From positions 62,001-126,000 of the forward strand of contig CAKOIF010000001.1 of the NCBI GenBank assembly GCA_934086485.1: 64,000 nucleotides of DNA. Reading direction: 5' to 3'. Source of the stretch: an uncultured Bacilli bacterium (GTDB lineage Bacteria > Bacillota_I > Bacilli_A > RF39 > UBA660). Shown in pieces: positions 7,715 through 15,257 of the stretch. Each line of letters opens with the position of its first letter. The first letter of the stretch is position 1. Both the position numbers and the translations under genes were made by a program. The notes under the pieces are model-generated. The model was not told the origin of the DNA, did no database searches, and worked only from the letters and a program-made list of their open reading frames with translations.

Positions 7715-9454
7715 ATGAAGATTAATAAAAATAAATTTAAAAGCATTATTGCCTCAGTATTTTTACTTGTTTTAGTAATAGGTGCAGCATATGCTTATTT
7801 AGGTACTTTTAATGTTGATTTAAGTAATGATATAGCAGTTAATATTAATTCAACAAGTCCAGGTAATATAGCTTTTGTAGCAAATGCTACTCAATTAAAC
7901 TTGCAAGTACCAGCATCAAGTATGGGTTCATATTTAGCAAATAATACTGTAGCGGCAATGGAAAATAATACAGTATTAAGTGTAAGTCTTCAAGGAGCAA
8001 ATGGATTTAAAACAACTTGTACATATGATATAGTTTATGAATATGATAGTTCATCATTAGTTTATGGAAGTTCTAACGCTCCAGTTACAAGTGGTGCAAC
8101 AAAAGAAATAACATTACAAATAGAAAATGTAACAGGAACTAATTATTATGAAACAGAAAGAAATTTTAATTATTATACAGGTTCATATAATGGTAATACA
8201 AATGATAAATGGACATCAACCACTAAAAGAACATTAGTAAGTGGTGCAACAATAGAAAGCAAAGGGACTATTACAAGTCAAAGTATAAATGTAATAGGTA
8301 GATATTATAATTTAGATGCTTATCAAGATTTAGGTGGTAAAGCTTTTAATGGTACAATCTATGTAGAAAATGTTAATTGCAGTCTAGAAGAAACTGAACC
8401 AATGGAATTTGGCTATATGACAATTTTAAAAAACAATGGAGGTAAAACAGCGATAGAAGCAAAATCAGTTGATTTAAGTGTAATACCTAAAACAAATGAA
8501 GGAATGTATGCAGCGCAGGATGATTTAGGAACATCATATTATTTTAGAGGAGCAGTAGATAATAACTGGGTAAAATTCGGCAAATATAAAAAAAATACAT
8601 ATATTTATTCATACATATATGATGAAGAAAATCAGTATAAAACAAACCTTTTTACTGATGAATGTGATGATACCAAAATGGATTGTATGTTATTAGCATC
8701 AGAAGGTGATGATATGTACTGGAAAATAATACGAATAAATGGTGATGGAAGTATAAGAATGATTTATAGTGGAATAACACCTCCAACTGAAGATACTAGT
8801 CTAGCAAATTTAGATGATAATAATATTGGATTCTCTCAATTTAATGAAACGAATGATAAAGCAGAGTATGTTGGCTATATGTATACCATCGGAGAACAAC
8901 ACGGAATAACACAAAATAGTAAAATTAAAGCATATATTGACAATTGGTACGAAAATTACACTAACTTTGTTTCTAATGATTTAATAAGTAATGAAATATT
9001 TTGTAATGACAGAGAACTTCGAAAAGGTTATACTTGGTCAGATAGAGATGAAATTGATTATGCACCTTACGAAAGAGCAACGTATTCAGTTTATTACCCA
9101 ATATTAACTTGTACTAACAACAACGATAAATTTACAGTAAGTACAAATAATGGAAATGGAGCTTTAACGTACCCAATAGGTTTGTTAACATCGGATGAAA
9201 TACTTATGTCTTGTTTTGACGCACGAGGACATTCATTTAATGCTGATTGCTTTTTGAGTTCGAATTTAGAGTATATGTTGCTATCGCCAGCGGACTTTAA
9301 TGTTGATGCTGAAATTTATATAATATCGGATAATGTTTTTAATACTGCAAATGTAATTTATTCATATGGTGTAAGACCTGTAATAAGCCTATCATCAGAT
9401 GTTGTGTTAACGGGAGATGGAACTTGGAATAATCCTTATGAGGTTGTAAGTTAA
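7715..9454 (+). CDS. Secreted surface protein with C-terminal lectin/FGE-like domain (paralogue)
   Basis: 579 residues from the ATG at 7715. This start is chosen because GGAGAG lies 5 bases upstream, as in the paralogue at 2734; an upstream in-frame ATG (7673) sits inside the inverted-arm element and lacks a ribosome site. The N-terminal hydrophobic segment (about 9-28) is followed by a region closely like the 2734 protein (NATQLNLQVPA, TTCTYDIVYEYDS), then the lectin/FGE-like domain ending in GVRPVISLSSDV and GDGTWNNPYEVV. Unlike its paralogue, the codons near RPVISL are ordinary AT-rich ones (aga, cct, gta). It is probably exported and surface exposed. Confidence 0.7.
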   Translation: MKINKNKFKSIIASVFLLVLVIGAAYAYLGTFNVDLSNDIAVNINSTSPGNIAFVANATQLNLQVPASSMGSYLANNTVAAMENNTVLSVSLQGANGFKTTCTYDIVYEYDSSSLVYGSSNAPVTSGATKEITLQIENVTGTNYYETERNFNYYTGSYNGNTNDKWTSTTKRTLVSGATIESKGTITSQSINVIGRYYNLDAYQDLGGKAFNGTIYVENVNCSLEETEPMEFGYMTILKNNGGKTAIEAKSVDLSVIPKTNEGMYAAQDDLGTSYYFRGAVDNNWVKFGKYKKNTYIYSYIYDEENQYKTNLFTDECDDTKMDCMLLASEGDDMYWKIIRINGDGSIRMIYSGITPPTEDTSLANLDDNNIGFSQFNETNDKAEYVGYMYTIGEQHGITQNSKIKAYIDNWYENYTNFVSNDLISNEIFCNDRELRKGYTWSDRDEIDYAPYERATYSVYYPILTCTNNNDKFTVSTNNGNGALTYPIGLLTSDEILMSCFDARGHSFNADCFLSSNLEYMLLSPADFNVDAEIYIISDNVFNTANVIYSYGVRPVISLSSDVVLTGDGTWNNPYEVVS

Positions 9455-9460
9455 ATAAAA

Positions 9461-9490
9461 ACTCAGTAGTTTTATCTACTGGGTTATTTT
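9461..9490. terminator. Bidirectional terminator between convergent genes
   Basis: ACTCAGTAG pairs with CTACTGGGT (one G-U) around a TTTTAT loop, with A-rich and T-rich flanks. It serves the + gene ending at 9454 and the - gene ending at 9484. Confidence 0.65.
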
Positions 9491-9930
9491 ATGTTTTTGA
9501 AATTACTCTGTATTAAATCAGCATTATTTTTTTCATCCATTATAACTATTATTACATTTTGATTACTATCAATTATTACACTATCTGGGACTACACATAT
9601 CCATCTATTAGGATCAACTGAATTTTTTAAAATATCTACTGATTTTTGAGTATCTATATTATCATTTAATCTAATTATTCCTATCATATAGGCTATTGCA
9701 TTAATATTTGCTTCGGAAACTATTGCTTCTTTAAAATCAATATCAGCATCACCAAAATAATCCTCAAAATTATCTTTTGTAATTTTAGTAATATAATTAT
9801 CTGGTAACTGGGCTCCTTTAGTCGATGTTTTTAAGATACTTTTTAAACTCATCTTTGTAATATCGTTTTCTTTTTTACAACCGGTAATAAGTAATAATGA
9901 AACTGTAATTAATAAAAATATTTTCTTCAT
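9484..9930 (-). CDS. Small lipoprotein of unknown function
   Basis: 148 residues with a classical lipoprotein signal: KK start, hydrophobic stretch, then the lipobox LITGC (Cys 18) and a charged KKEND linker. The mature part (about 130 residues) is mixed alpha/beta and acidic, with no motif I recognise. It is one of few minus-strand genes and stands alone, convergent with the secreted protein upstream and divergent from the glycosidase operon. Lipid anchoring to the outer face of the membrane is predicted; the role is unknown. Confidence 0.75.
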   Translation of the reverse strand: MKKIFLLITVSLLLITGCKKENDITKMSLKSILKTSTKGAQLPDNYITKITKDNFEDYFGDADIDFKEAIVSEANINAIAYMIGIIRLNDNIDTQKSVDILKNSVDPNRWICVVPDSVIIDSNQNVIIVIMDEKNNADLIQSNFKNIK

Positions 9931-10050
9931 TTAATCTATCCTTTCAATAATATTTTATCAAATATAAAAATAAAAAGAAAGTGGTAAGAAAGTTCTTTAT
10001 TTTCATATTAAAGTATGATAAACTAATTGTAGTTATAGGATGGTTGTATT

Positions 10051-11079
10051 ATGAAAAAAGTTTTAAAAAATATCTTGAAAGTTTTATCTTTTATTGGAGT
10101 ATTTATATTAATGGTTGTATTTACTTTGAATGCATCATTACTTCTTATATGTTATGGTCCAAGTAAATCTGCAAGAAATATATTTACAACAACATTTTTA
10201 GAGACAGGTGCTTTTAAATTTGTTGTTCATTTAGTACTTCCTAGTAAGACAATTAATGAAATAGTAAATAGTAACTCTTTAAAAGACTTAAATAAAGATG
10301 TTGATAGTAGTTTAATTGATGTTAATAACGAAAATAAAAAAGATATTAAAATCGAAGAGGTTAACGGAAGTAATTTCCATGGAACTATGATGATAATTAG
10401 TGATCCATCAAGAGTTAAAGTTGCGACTACTGCACCATTTTCTGAATATGGTAAAACTCTTGATGAAATAGTTAAGGAAAATGATGCTATTGGTGGAGTA
10501 AATGGTGGTATTTATGTATCTACTCTTAATAAAGGTGGGTATCCAATGGGTGTTGTTGTTTCAAAAGGTGAAATAGTTTGGAATAGTCCAAATGGTGTTG
10601 GTTATCATTTAATTGGTTTTGATGAAAATAATATTTTAAAAATACTTCCTTTACAAGGACTTGATAAAAGTGGAGTAGAAAAACTTGTAAAAGAGGAAAA
10701 AATAAGAGATGCAGTTACTTTCCAAGAGGAAGCAAGTGATGCAAATAATCACTTTGTAAAACTTATTATTAATGGCGAAAAAAGAGAAAGTAATGGTCTT
10801 GGAAGTGGAGCAAATCCTCGTACAGCAATTGGCCAAAAAGCTGATGGAACAGTCTTACTTCTTGTTACAGATGGAAGAGGAGCATCAGGTCATCTTGGTG
10901 CTACAGCATCAGACCTAATTGAAGTTATGGAAAAATACGGCGCTGTAAATGCTGCGAATCTTGATGGAGGGTCTTCCTCAACAATGTATTACGAAAATAA
11001 ATATTTAATGACTTCGGTAACTTTATATTATTCAAATTCATCTTGGCGTTTACCTGAGGCATTTATTATAGAAAAGTAG
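10051..11079 (+). CDS. Phosphodiester glycosidase family protein (NAGPA domain)
   Basis: 342 residues with one N-terminal membrane anchor (about 8-32) and an extracellular NAGPA/DUF2233 domain. Family marks are GVNGGIY, NPRTAIGQKADGTVLLLVTDGRG (in two parts), ATASDLIEVMEKYGAVNAANLDGGSSS. Such proteins cleave phosphodiester-linked sugars, for instance in exopolysaccharide or teichoic-acid-like polymers. It is the first gene of a tight run (8 bases to the next gene, then overlaps) with a membrane protein, a GT2-GtrA glycosyltransferase and a PAP2 phosphatase, all consistent with a cell-surface glycan operon. The start follows AGGATGG. Confidence 0.85.
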   Translation: MKKVLKNILKVLSFIGVFILMVVFTLNASLLLICYGPSKSARNIFTTTFLETGAFKFVVHLVLPSKTINEIVNSNSLKDLNKDVDSSLIDVNNENKKDIKIEEVNGSNFHGTMMIISDPSRVKVATTAPFSEYGKTLDEIVKENDAIGGVNGGIYVSTLNKGGYPMGVVVSKGEIVWNSPNGVGYHLIGFDENNILKILPLQGLDKSGVEKLVKEEKIRDAVTFQEEASDANNHFVKLIINGEKRESNGLGSGANPRTAIGQKADGTVLLLVTDGRGASGHLGATASDLIEVMEKYGAVNAANLDGGSSSTMYYENKYLMTSVTLYYSNSSWRLPEAFIIEK

Positions 11080-11086
11080 GTATAAA

Positions 11087-12220
11087 ATGAGTAAGAGAAA
11101 AAAGAAAATGACAGGGTATAAAAAATCCTTGCTTATATGGTTTTTATTATTATTAATTGCTAGTGAAGCATGTTTAATATATGTTTCTACTACGTTAAAA
11201 ATGTATGAAAAAGGTAATATTGAAGGGTATATGACATCTTTAATCAAAGATATGAAAACTGCAAGTAAAGTAGGAAATATAAACAAATATTTATCTTACA
11301 ATAAAGTAGAAAGCAAATATGAAAAAACGTCTTCTTTCGAAGAGGGTTATAAAGAATTATTTAATGAAAGTAAATTAAGTTATAAGAAAAATGATAAAGA
11401 AAATACTTATGATATTTATGCAGATGACACCATGATTGCAAGTGTAACTTTAGATAGTAAAATGGTAAGAAGACTTGGAATTCTTTCTTTCGAAGAATAC
11501 TCTATAAAAGAAATCGAAACATATAGCAAAAATGGTATTTATAACATTGATGTATATGTAAATAGTAATTATGATTTATATATTAATGATATTAAAGTAA
11601 GTGATGAAGACCTTTTAAGTAAAGAGGAAATCAAAGAATACTCTGAAGTTTATGATAAAGTTGATTTACCTTATGAAAATCATTATAAAATAACTAATTT
11701 AACTAAAAAGCCTAAAATTAAAGTTATGAGTGGAAATGATGAAGTAAAAGTAACTAATGAAAAGTCTACTTATTATGGCGTATCATATTTTAAAACTGAT
11801 GATAAAGATGCTGCGTTTGCTAAACTTACAAATAAAGATTATGATCCATTAACATTTGCTAAAAATTGGAGTTTATTTTTAACTGCGGACCTTCCTGGTG
11901 AAAGATATGGTCTTTATACTTTAACACCTAATTTAGTTCAAGGGACAGCACTATATAAAAGAGCATATAGCTGGGCTACAAATGTAGATATAACATTTAC
12001 CTCAATGCATACGCTTGATAAAGAAACATTTACAAATGTAAAAATGAATGGCTTTACAGTGTATAATGAAAATGCTTTTAGCGTAGATATTTATTTAGAA
12101 AAGAATATGACTTTAGTTAATGGCGAAAAAAGGGTTGATACATTAAATGATACATTCTATTATGCTTATATTGATGGGGCATATAGATTAATAACTATGA
12201 AATCGAAAGGTGATAATTAA
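11087..12220 (+). CDS. Single-pass membrane protein with large extracellular part, unknown
   Basis: 377 residues: a basic N-terminus (KRKKK), one membrane segment (about 14-36), then about 340 residues probably outside. I recognise no catalytic motif. The segment around 50-125 (SYNKVESKYEKTSSF, YDIYADDTMIASVTL) looks NTF2-like, and a second repeat-like beta region follows. It lies 7 bases after the glycosidase gene, and its stop overlaps the start of the glycosyltransferase gene by one base, so translation is probably coupled. It may help assemble or present the same glycan. Confidence 0.65.
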   Translation: MSKRKKKMTGYKKSLLIWFLLLLIASEACLIYVSTTLKMYEKGNIEGYMTSLIKDMKTASKVGNINKYLSYNKVESKYEKTSSFEEGYKELFNESKLSYKKNDKENTYDIYADDTMIASVTLDSKMVRRLGILSFEEYSIKEIETYSKNGIYNIDVYVNSNYDLYINDIKVSDEDLLSKEEIKEYSEVYDKVDLPYENHYKITNLTKKPKIKVMSGNDEVKVTNEKSTYYGVSYFKTDDKDAAFAKLTNKDYDPLTFAKNWSLFLTADLPGERYGLYTLTPNLVQGTALYKRAYSWATNVDITFTSMHTLDKETFTNVKMNGFTVYNENAFSVDIYLEKNMTLVNGEKRVDTLNDTFYYAYIDGAYRLITMKSKGDN

Positions 12221-13266
12221 TGGAAGATATTTTTGTAGTGGTTCCTACACTAAATCCTAATATTGAAATATTTAAAAAGTTTTTAGATAATTTACTTGAA
12301 AGTACTAAAAATGTTTTAGTATATGATGATGGATGTAATAAAGAATATGATAGTTTTTTCAAAGAACTTGAAAAGAAAAAAATAACTGTTTTACATCATT
12401 ATGTTAATTTAGGTAAAGGTAGGGCAATGAAAGATGCATTTAATTATTTATTATTAAAATATCCTAAATTAAAAGGTGTAGTAACTGCGGATAGTGATGG
12501 TCAACATAGTATAAAAGATATTGAAAAAGTTAGTAATGAAATATTAAAACATCCAGATAGTTTAATACTTGGTTGTCGTGATTTTGATAGTGAAAATGTT
12601 CCTACAAGAAATAAATTTGGTAATAAAATTACCAGGGGTGTTTTTAAAACTTTTGTAGGACTTTCAATTACTGATACCCAAACAGGTTTAAGAGGATACC
12701 CAACTAAAGTTATGAGTAGCCTTTTAACTGTTAAAGGTGATAGATTTGAATATGAAACAAATATGTTAATTGAAACAATAAATAAAAAAATTCCTATTAT
12801 TGAAGTTCCTATAGAAACAATTTATTTAGAAAATAGTAATAGTGAAAGTCATTTTAATCCAGTTAAGGATTCATTTGAAATCTATAAGTTATTTTTTAAA
12901 TTTATTTTAGCAGGTCTTTCATCATTTATATTAGATTATCTATTATTTTATATTTTTTCTTTAATCATCGGAGGAGCAAATTCAATACTTTATTCAACAA
13001 TATGTGCAAGAGTATTATCAAGTATGTATAACTTCTTAATAAATTCTAATGTAGTATTTAAAAATAGAAATAGTTCATCTCTAATTAAATATGCATGTTT
13101 ATGTATAATTCAAATGTTTGTATCAGGACTTGCTGTAGAATATATAGTTAAATTAACTCATATAAGTTCAATGGTAATTAAATTAATAGTTGATATAATT
13201 TTATTTATTGTAAACTTTGTTATTCAAAGAACATTTATTTTTGTAGGAGATAAAAATGAAAAATAA
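12220..13266 (+). CDS. GT2 glycosyltransferase fused to a GtrA-like membrane domain
   Basis: 348 residues. The N-terminal GT2 domain (about 1-215) has VVVPTLN, LGKGRAMKDAF and the nucleotide-sugar/metal motif DSDGQ (91-95), then a dolichyl-phosphate-mannose-synthase-like DTQTGLRGYP. The C-terminal third (about 225-345) holds four membrane segments of the GtrA type, often linked to flipping or moving undecaprenyl-phosphate sugars. A likely role is transfer of a sugar to a lipid carrier for surface glycan assembly. It starts in the stop codon of the preceding gene (TAATG) and overlaps the PAP2 gene by 11 bases. Confidence 0.85.
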   Translation: MEDIFVVVPTLNPNIEIFKKFLDNLLESTKNVLVYDDGCNKEYDSFFKELEKKKITVLHHYVNLGKGRAMKDAFNYLLLKYPKLKGVVTADSDGQHSIKDIEKVSNEILKHPDSLILGCRDFDSENVPTRNKFGNKITRGVFKTFVGLSITDTQTGLRGYPTKVMSSLLTVKGDRFEYETNMLIETINKKIPIIEVPIETIYLENSNSESHFNPVKDSFEIYKLFFKFILAGLSSFILDYLLFYIFSLIIGGANSILYSTICARVLSSMYNFLINSNVVFKNRNSSSLIKYACLCIIQMFVSGLAVEYIVKLTHISSMVIKLIVDIILFIVNFVIQRTFIFVGDKNEK

Positions 13267-13879
13267 AAAATATTATATACCATTTACTTTACTTGTGCTT
13301 TTTGTTATTAATAGTGTTTTAGTTATTAATAATAAGTATGTGAATATTGATGATAGTGTTCATAATTTTGTAATGAAATTTTCTAGTGAAATGACTACTA
13401 AATTTATGAAAATATTTACATTTTTAGGTAGTACACCGTTTATAACTCTCTTATGTGTTTTAGTATTTGTCATTTTGTTTTATAAAAAACAAAAAGAATA
13501 TGCTTATAAATGTGCTGGTATTTTAGTTATATCTACTTTAATGAATAATATTGTTAAAGTTATTGTCAGAAGACCTAGACCAGAATATATCACAGTAGTG
13601 GAAAATACTTTTTCTTATCCAAGTGGTCATACAATGGCTAGTGTTACCTTATATGGATTTCTAATTTACTTTTTATTAAAAAGTAAAATTTCTAAATCAT
13701 ATAAAGTAGTATTTAGTATTATTTTAGGTATAATACCTGTTTTGGTAGGAATGTCTCGTATATATCTTGGAGCACATTATTTTTCAGATGTTTTCGGTGG
13801 GGCATTACTTTCAATTATGTTACTTTCTAGTATTGATATTATTTATGATAAAACGCTTAATAGAAAAAAATCTAAATAG
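13256..13879 (+). CDS. PAP2-family membrane phosphatase
   Basis: 207 residues with about five membrane segments and the full PAP2 signature: K101-x5-RP (VRRPRP), PSGH (122-125) and SR-x5-H-x3-D (167-178). PAP2 enzymes hydrolyse lipid phosphates such as undecaprenyl pyrophosphate, recycling the carrier used by glycan assembly. It is the last gene of the 10051-13879 operon, overlapping the glycosyltransferase gene by 11 bases, and is followed by a terminator. Confidence 0.88.
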   Translation: MKNKKYYIPFTLLVLFVINSVLVINNKYVNIDDSVHNFVMKFSSEMTTKFMKIFTFLGSTPFITLLCVLVFVILFYKKQKEYAYKCAGILVISTLMNNIVKVIVRRPRPEYITVVENTFSYPSGHTMASVTLYGFLIYFLLKSKISKSYKVVFSIILGIIPVLVGMSRIYLGAHYFSDVFGGALLSIMLLSSIDIIYDKTLNRKKSK

Positions 13880-13885
13880 TTATTT

Positions 13886-13916
13886 AAACACTTGGCCTTG
13901 GCTAAAGTGTTTTTTT
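13886..13916 (+). terminator. Intrinsic terminator of the glycan operon
   Basis: AAACACTT..GCC pairs with GGC..AAGTGTTT around a short TT-containing loop, followed by seven T. Confidence 0.75.
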
Positions 13917-13957
13917 ATGAATATATTTGTGTAACGAACAACTTTTTGAAAAAAGTA

Positions 13958-13986
13958 TTGACATCTATATTTTTTTAGAGTATATT
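13958..13986 (+). promoter_or_regulatory. Strong sigma-A promoter of the toxin-like gene
   Basis: TTGACA at 13958-13963, a 17-base spacer and TATATT at 13981-13986. It is one of the closest matches to consensus in the window. Confidence 0.75.
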
Positions 13987-14036
13987 TTAAATATGCTAGC
14001 AGCAAATATATGTTCGATATTAGAAAAGGAGGAATT

Positions 14037-14627
14037 ATGTTATTAGAGCTTGAAAATCATTTAAACTCAAAATATCAAGATGTTACAAACTATGTTATAA
14101 AAAAATCACAAACAAGCAATAATTTTATTAAGGAAATTAATAAATATTTAAATTACAATGTTAATAACGCTAAATTTGATAAACGTGACATTGGAAAATT
14201 AGAAAAAATGACATTGTTAAATATTCAGAACATTATCGGAGGAAGTTTTATTTTGATACATAGAGTACAAATTGAAAATGTATCTACGCCAGATGCGAAA
14301 TATATAAATAAAAATATTTTTAATGGTTCAAAGTATTTTGAAATTAAATCTCCAAAGAAAAGTTTAAATGAAAACTCTAAATTAAAGAAAATATATAGGC
14401 AGTTAGATGAAGCAAAACATCAGTCAAATAATGTGATAATATCTTTACTTAGAGATGAATGTGATTTAAGTAATGAAGAAGCCAATTTACAAATAATTAA
14501 TTGCTTAAATAATATCAGATATCATTGGATTGATACTATCATTTTAATTGGCAAAAGTAATTATATAAAAATATACAAAAAAAGAAAGAACCTTAACGGA
14601 ATGCCATTGTGGTCCTTTCTTTTATAA
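14037..14627 (+). CDS. Toxin-like nuclease, PD-(D/E)XK- or CdiA-tRNase-like
   Basis: 196 residues from the ATG at 14037, chosen because AAGGAGG lies 6 bases upstream. The middle contains PDAKY followed about 16 residues later by KYFEIKSPKKS. The PD...(x)EIK spacing recalls PD-(D/E)XK nucleases and several CdiA C-terminal tRNA nucleases, as do the following QLDEAKHQSNNVIISLLRD helix-strand unit and the final IDTIILIGKSNYIKIY strand pair. No signal peptide and no separate immunity gene was found next to it. The last codons (PLWSFLL) are made of the terminator hairpin. The family guess is tentative; it could be a stand-alone nuclease of another type. Confidence 0.5.
   Translation: MLLELENHLNSKYQDVTNYVIKKSQTSNNFIKEINKYLNYNVNNAKFDKRDIGKLEKMTLLNIQNIIGGSFILIHRVQIENVSTPDAKYINKNIFNGSKYFEIKSPKKSLNENSKLKKIYRQLDEAKHQSNNVIISLLRDECDLSNEEANLQIINCLNNIRYHWIDTIILIGKSNYIKIYKKRKNLNGMPLWSFLL
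14581..14624 (+). terminator. Terminator overlapping the 3' end of the toxin-like gene
   Basis: AAAGAAAG(A)ACC at 14581-14592 pairs with GGT(C)CTTTCTTT at 14611-14622, one mismatch, and runs into T-rich sequence. The stem encodes the last residues of the protein. Confidence 0.55.
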
Positions 14628-14693
14628 ATTTATTTTATCACGAAAGTATATTGAATGTCAATCATAAAAAAATAAAATTAAAAGGAGGAAAAA

Positions 14694-15146
14694 ATGATTT
14701 ATTTAGAAAGTATTAGATTATTAGAAAATGATGAAGAGGGGTTAGCAATGGATGAGAGAAAAATATATAATAGTTTTTATCCGTTTGGTATTTTTTCACA
14801 CATGAAAAATATTAAAAATATTAAATTTGGCTCTATTACGATTTTTTCTGGAAGTAATGGCTGTGGTAAATCAACTTTATTAAATCTTATTTCTAGTAAG
14901 CTTAATTCAGTAAAAAAATCTAATTATGATAAAGGAACATTATTTAAAAATTATGTGGATGTTATGGTTTGCGAAATGAATAAGATTCCCTAGAAAATAG
15001 TTACTTTTACAAGTGATGATATATTTGATTATTTACTTGATTTAAAAAGTATTAATTCTCACGTTAATCGTAGAAAGTTCAATGATATTCCATCAGTTAG
15101 AACTTATTATGAATTTTTCAAAAGTAATGAAAGTAAATTCACTTAA
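14694..15146 (+). pseudogene. Broken AAA/ABC-type ATPase (in-frame TAG, also 3'-truncated)
   Basis: Reading from ATG 14694 (ribosome site AAAGGAGG) gives 99 residues with a clear Walker A motif, GSNGCGKST (about 54-62), ending at TAG 14991-14993. The same frame goes on after the stop without a shift: KIVTFTSDDIFDYLLDL and onward to TAA at 15144-15146. That continuation fits the family of small AAA ATPases found next to mobile genes. Even read through, the product is about 150 residues and lacks Walker B and signature motifs, so the gene has both a nonsense mutation and a lost 3' half. It probably belongs to the same decayed island as the toxin-like gene upstream. Confidence 0.7.
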
Positions 15147-15201
15147 AAATGACTATTCAAAAAAACTTAAGCAAAAAAGTGTCAAGAAAGTGTAATTTGT
15201 A

Positions 15202-15230
15202 TTTACAAAGAGAGCTTTGCCCTTTATAAT
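15202..15230 (+). promoter_or_regulatory. Sigma-A promoter of lon
   Basis: TTTACA at 15202-15207, a 17-base spacer and TATAAT at 15225-15230. The leader holds GAAGGGAGG before the start. I see no clear CIRCE or CtsR operator. Confidence 0.65.
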
Positions 15231-15257
15231 AAATGGTAACTTTGAAGGGAGGATAAT

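Noticed and set aside
14991..14993. Readthrough or recoding of TAG in the ATPase gene
   Set aside because: No hairpin or selenocysteine-type signal is seen and the 3' half is also missing, so decay is simpler. TAG is used as a normal stop elsewhere (for example at the ends of the 2734-4407 and lemA genes).
15150..15257. CIRCE or CtsR operator upstream of lon
   Set aside because: I looked for the CIRCE inverted repeat and GGTCAAA direct repeats and found no convincing match.
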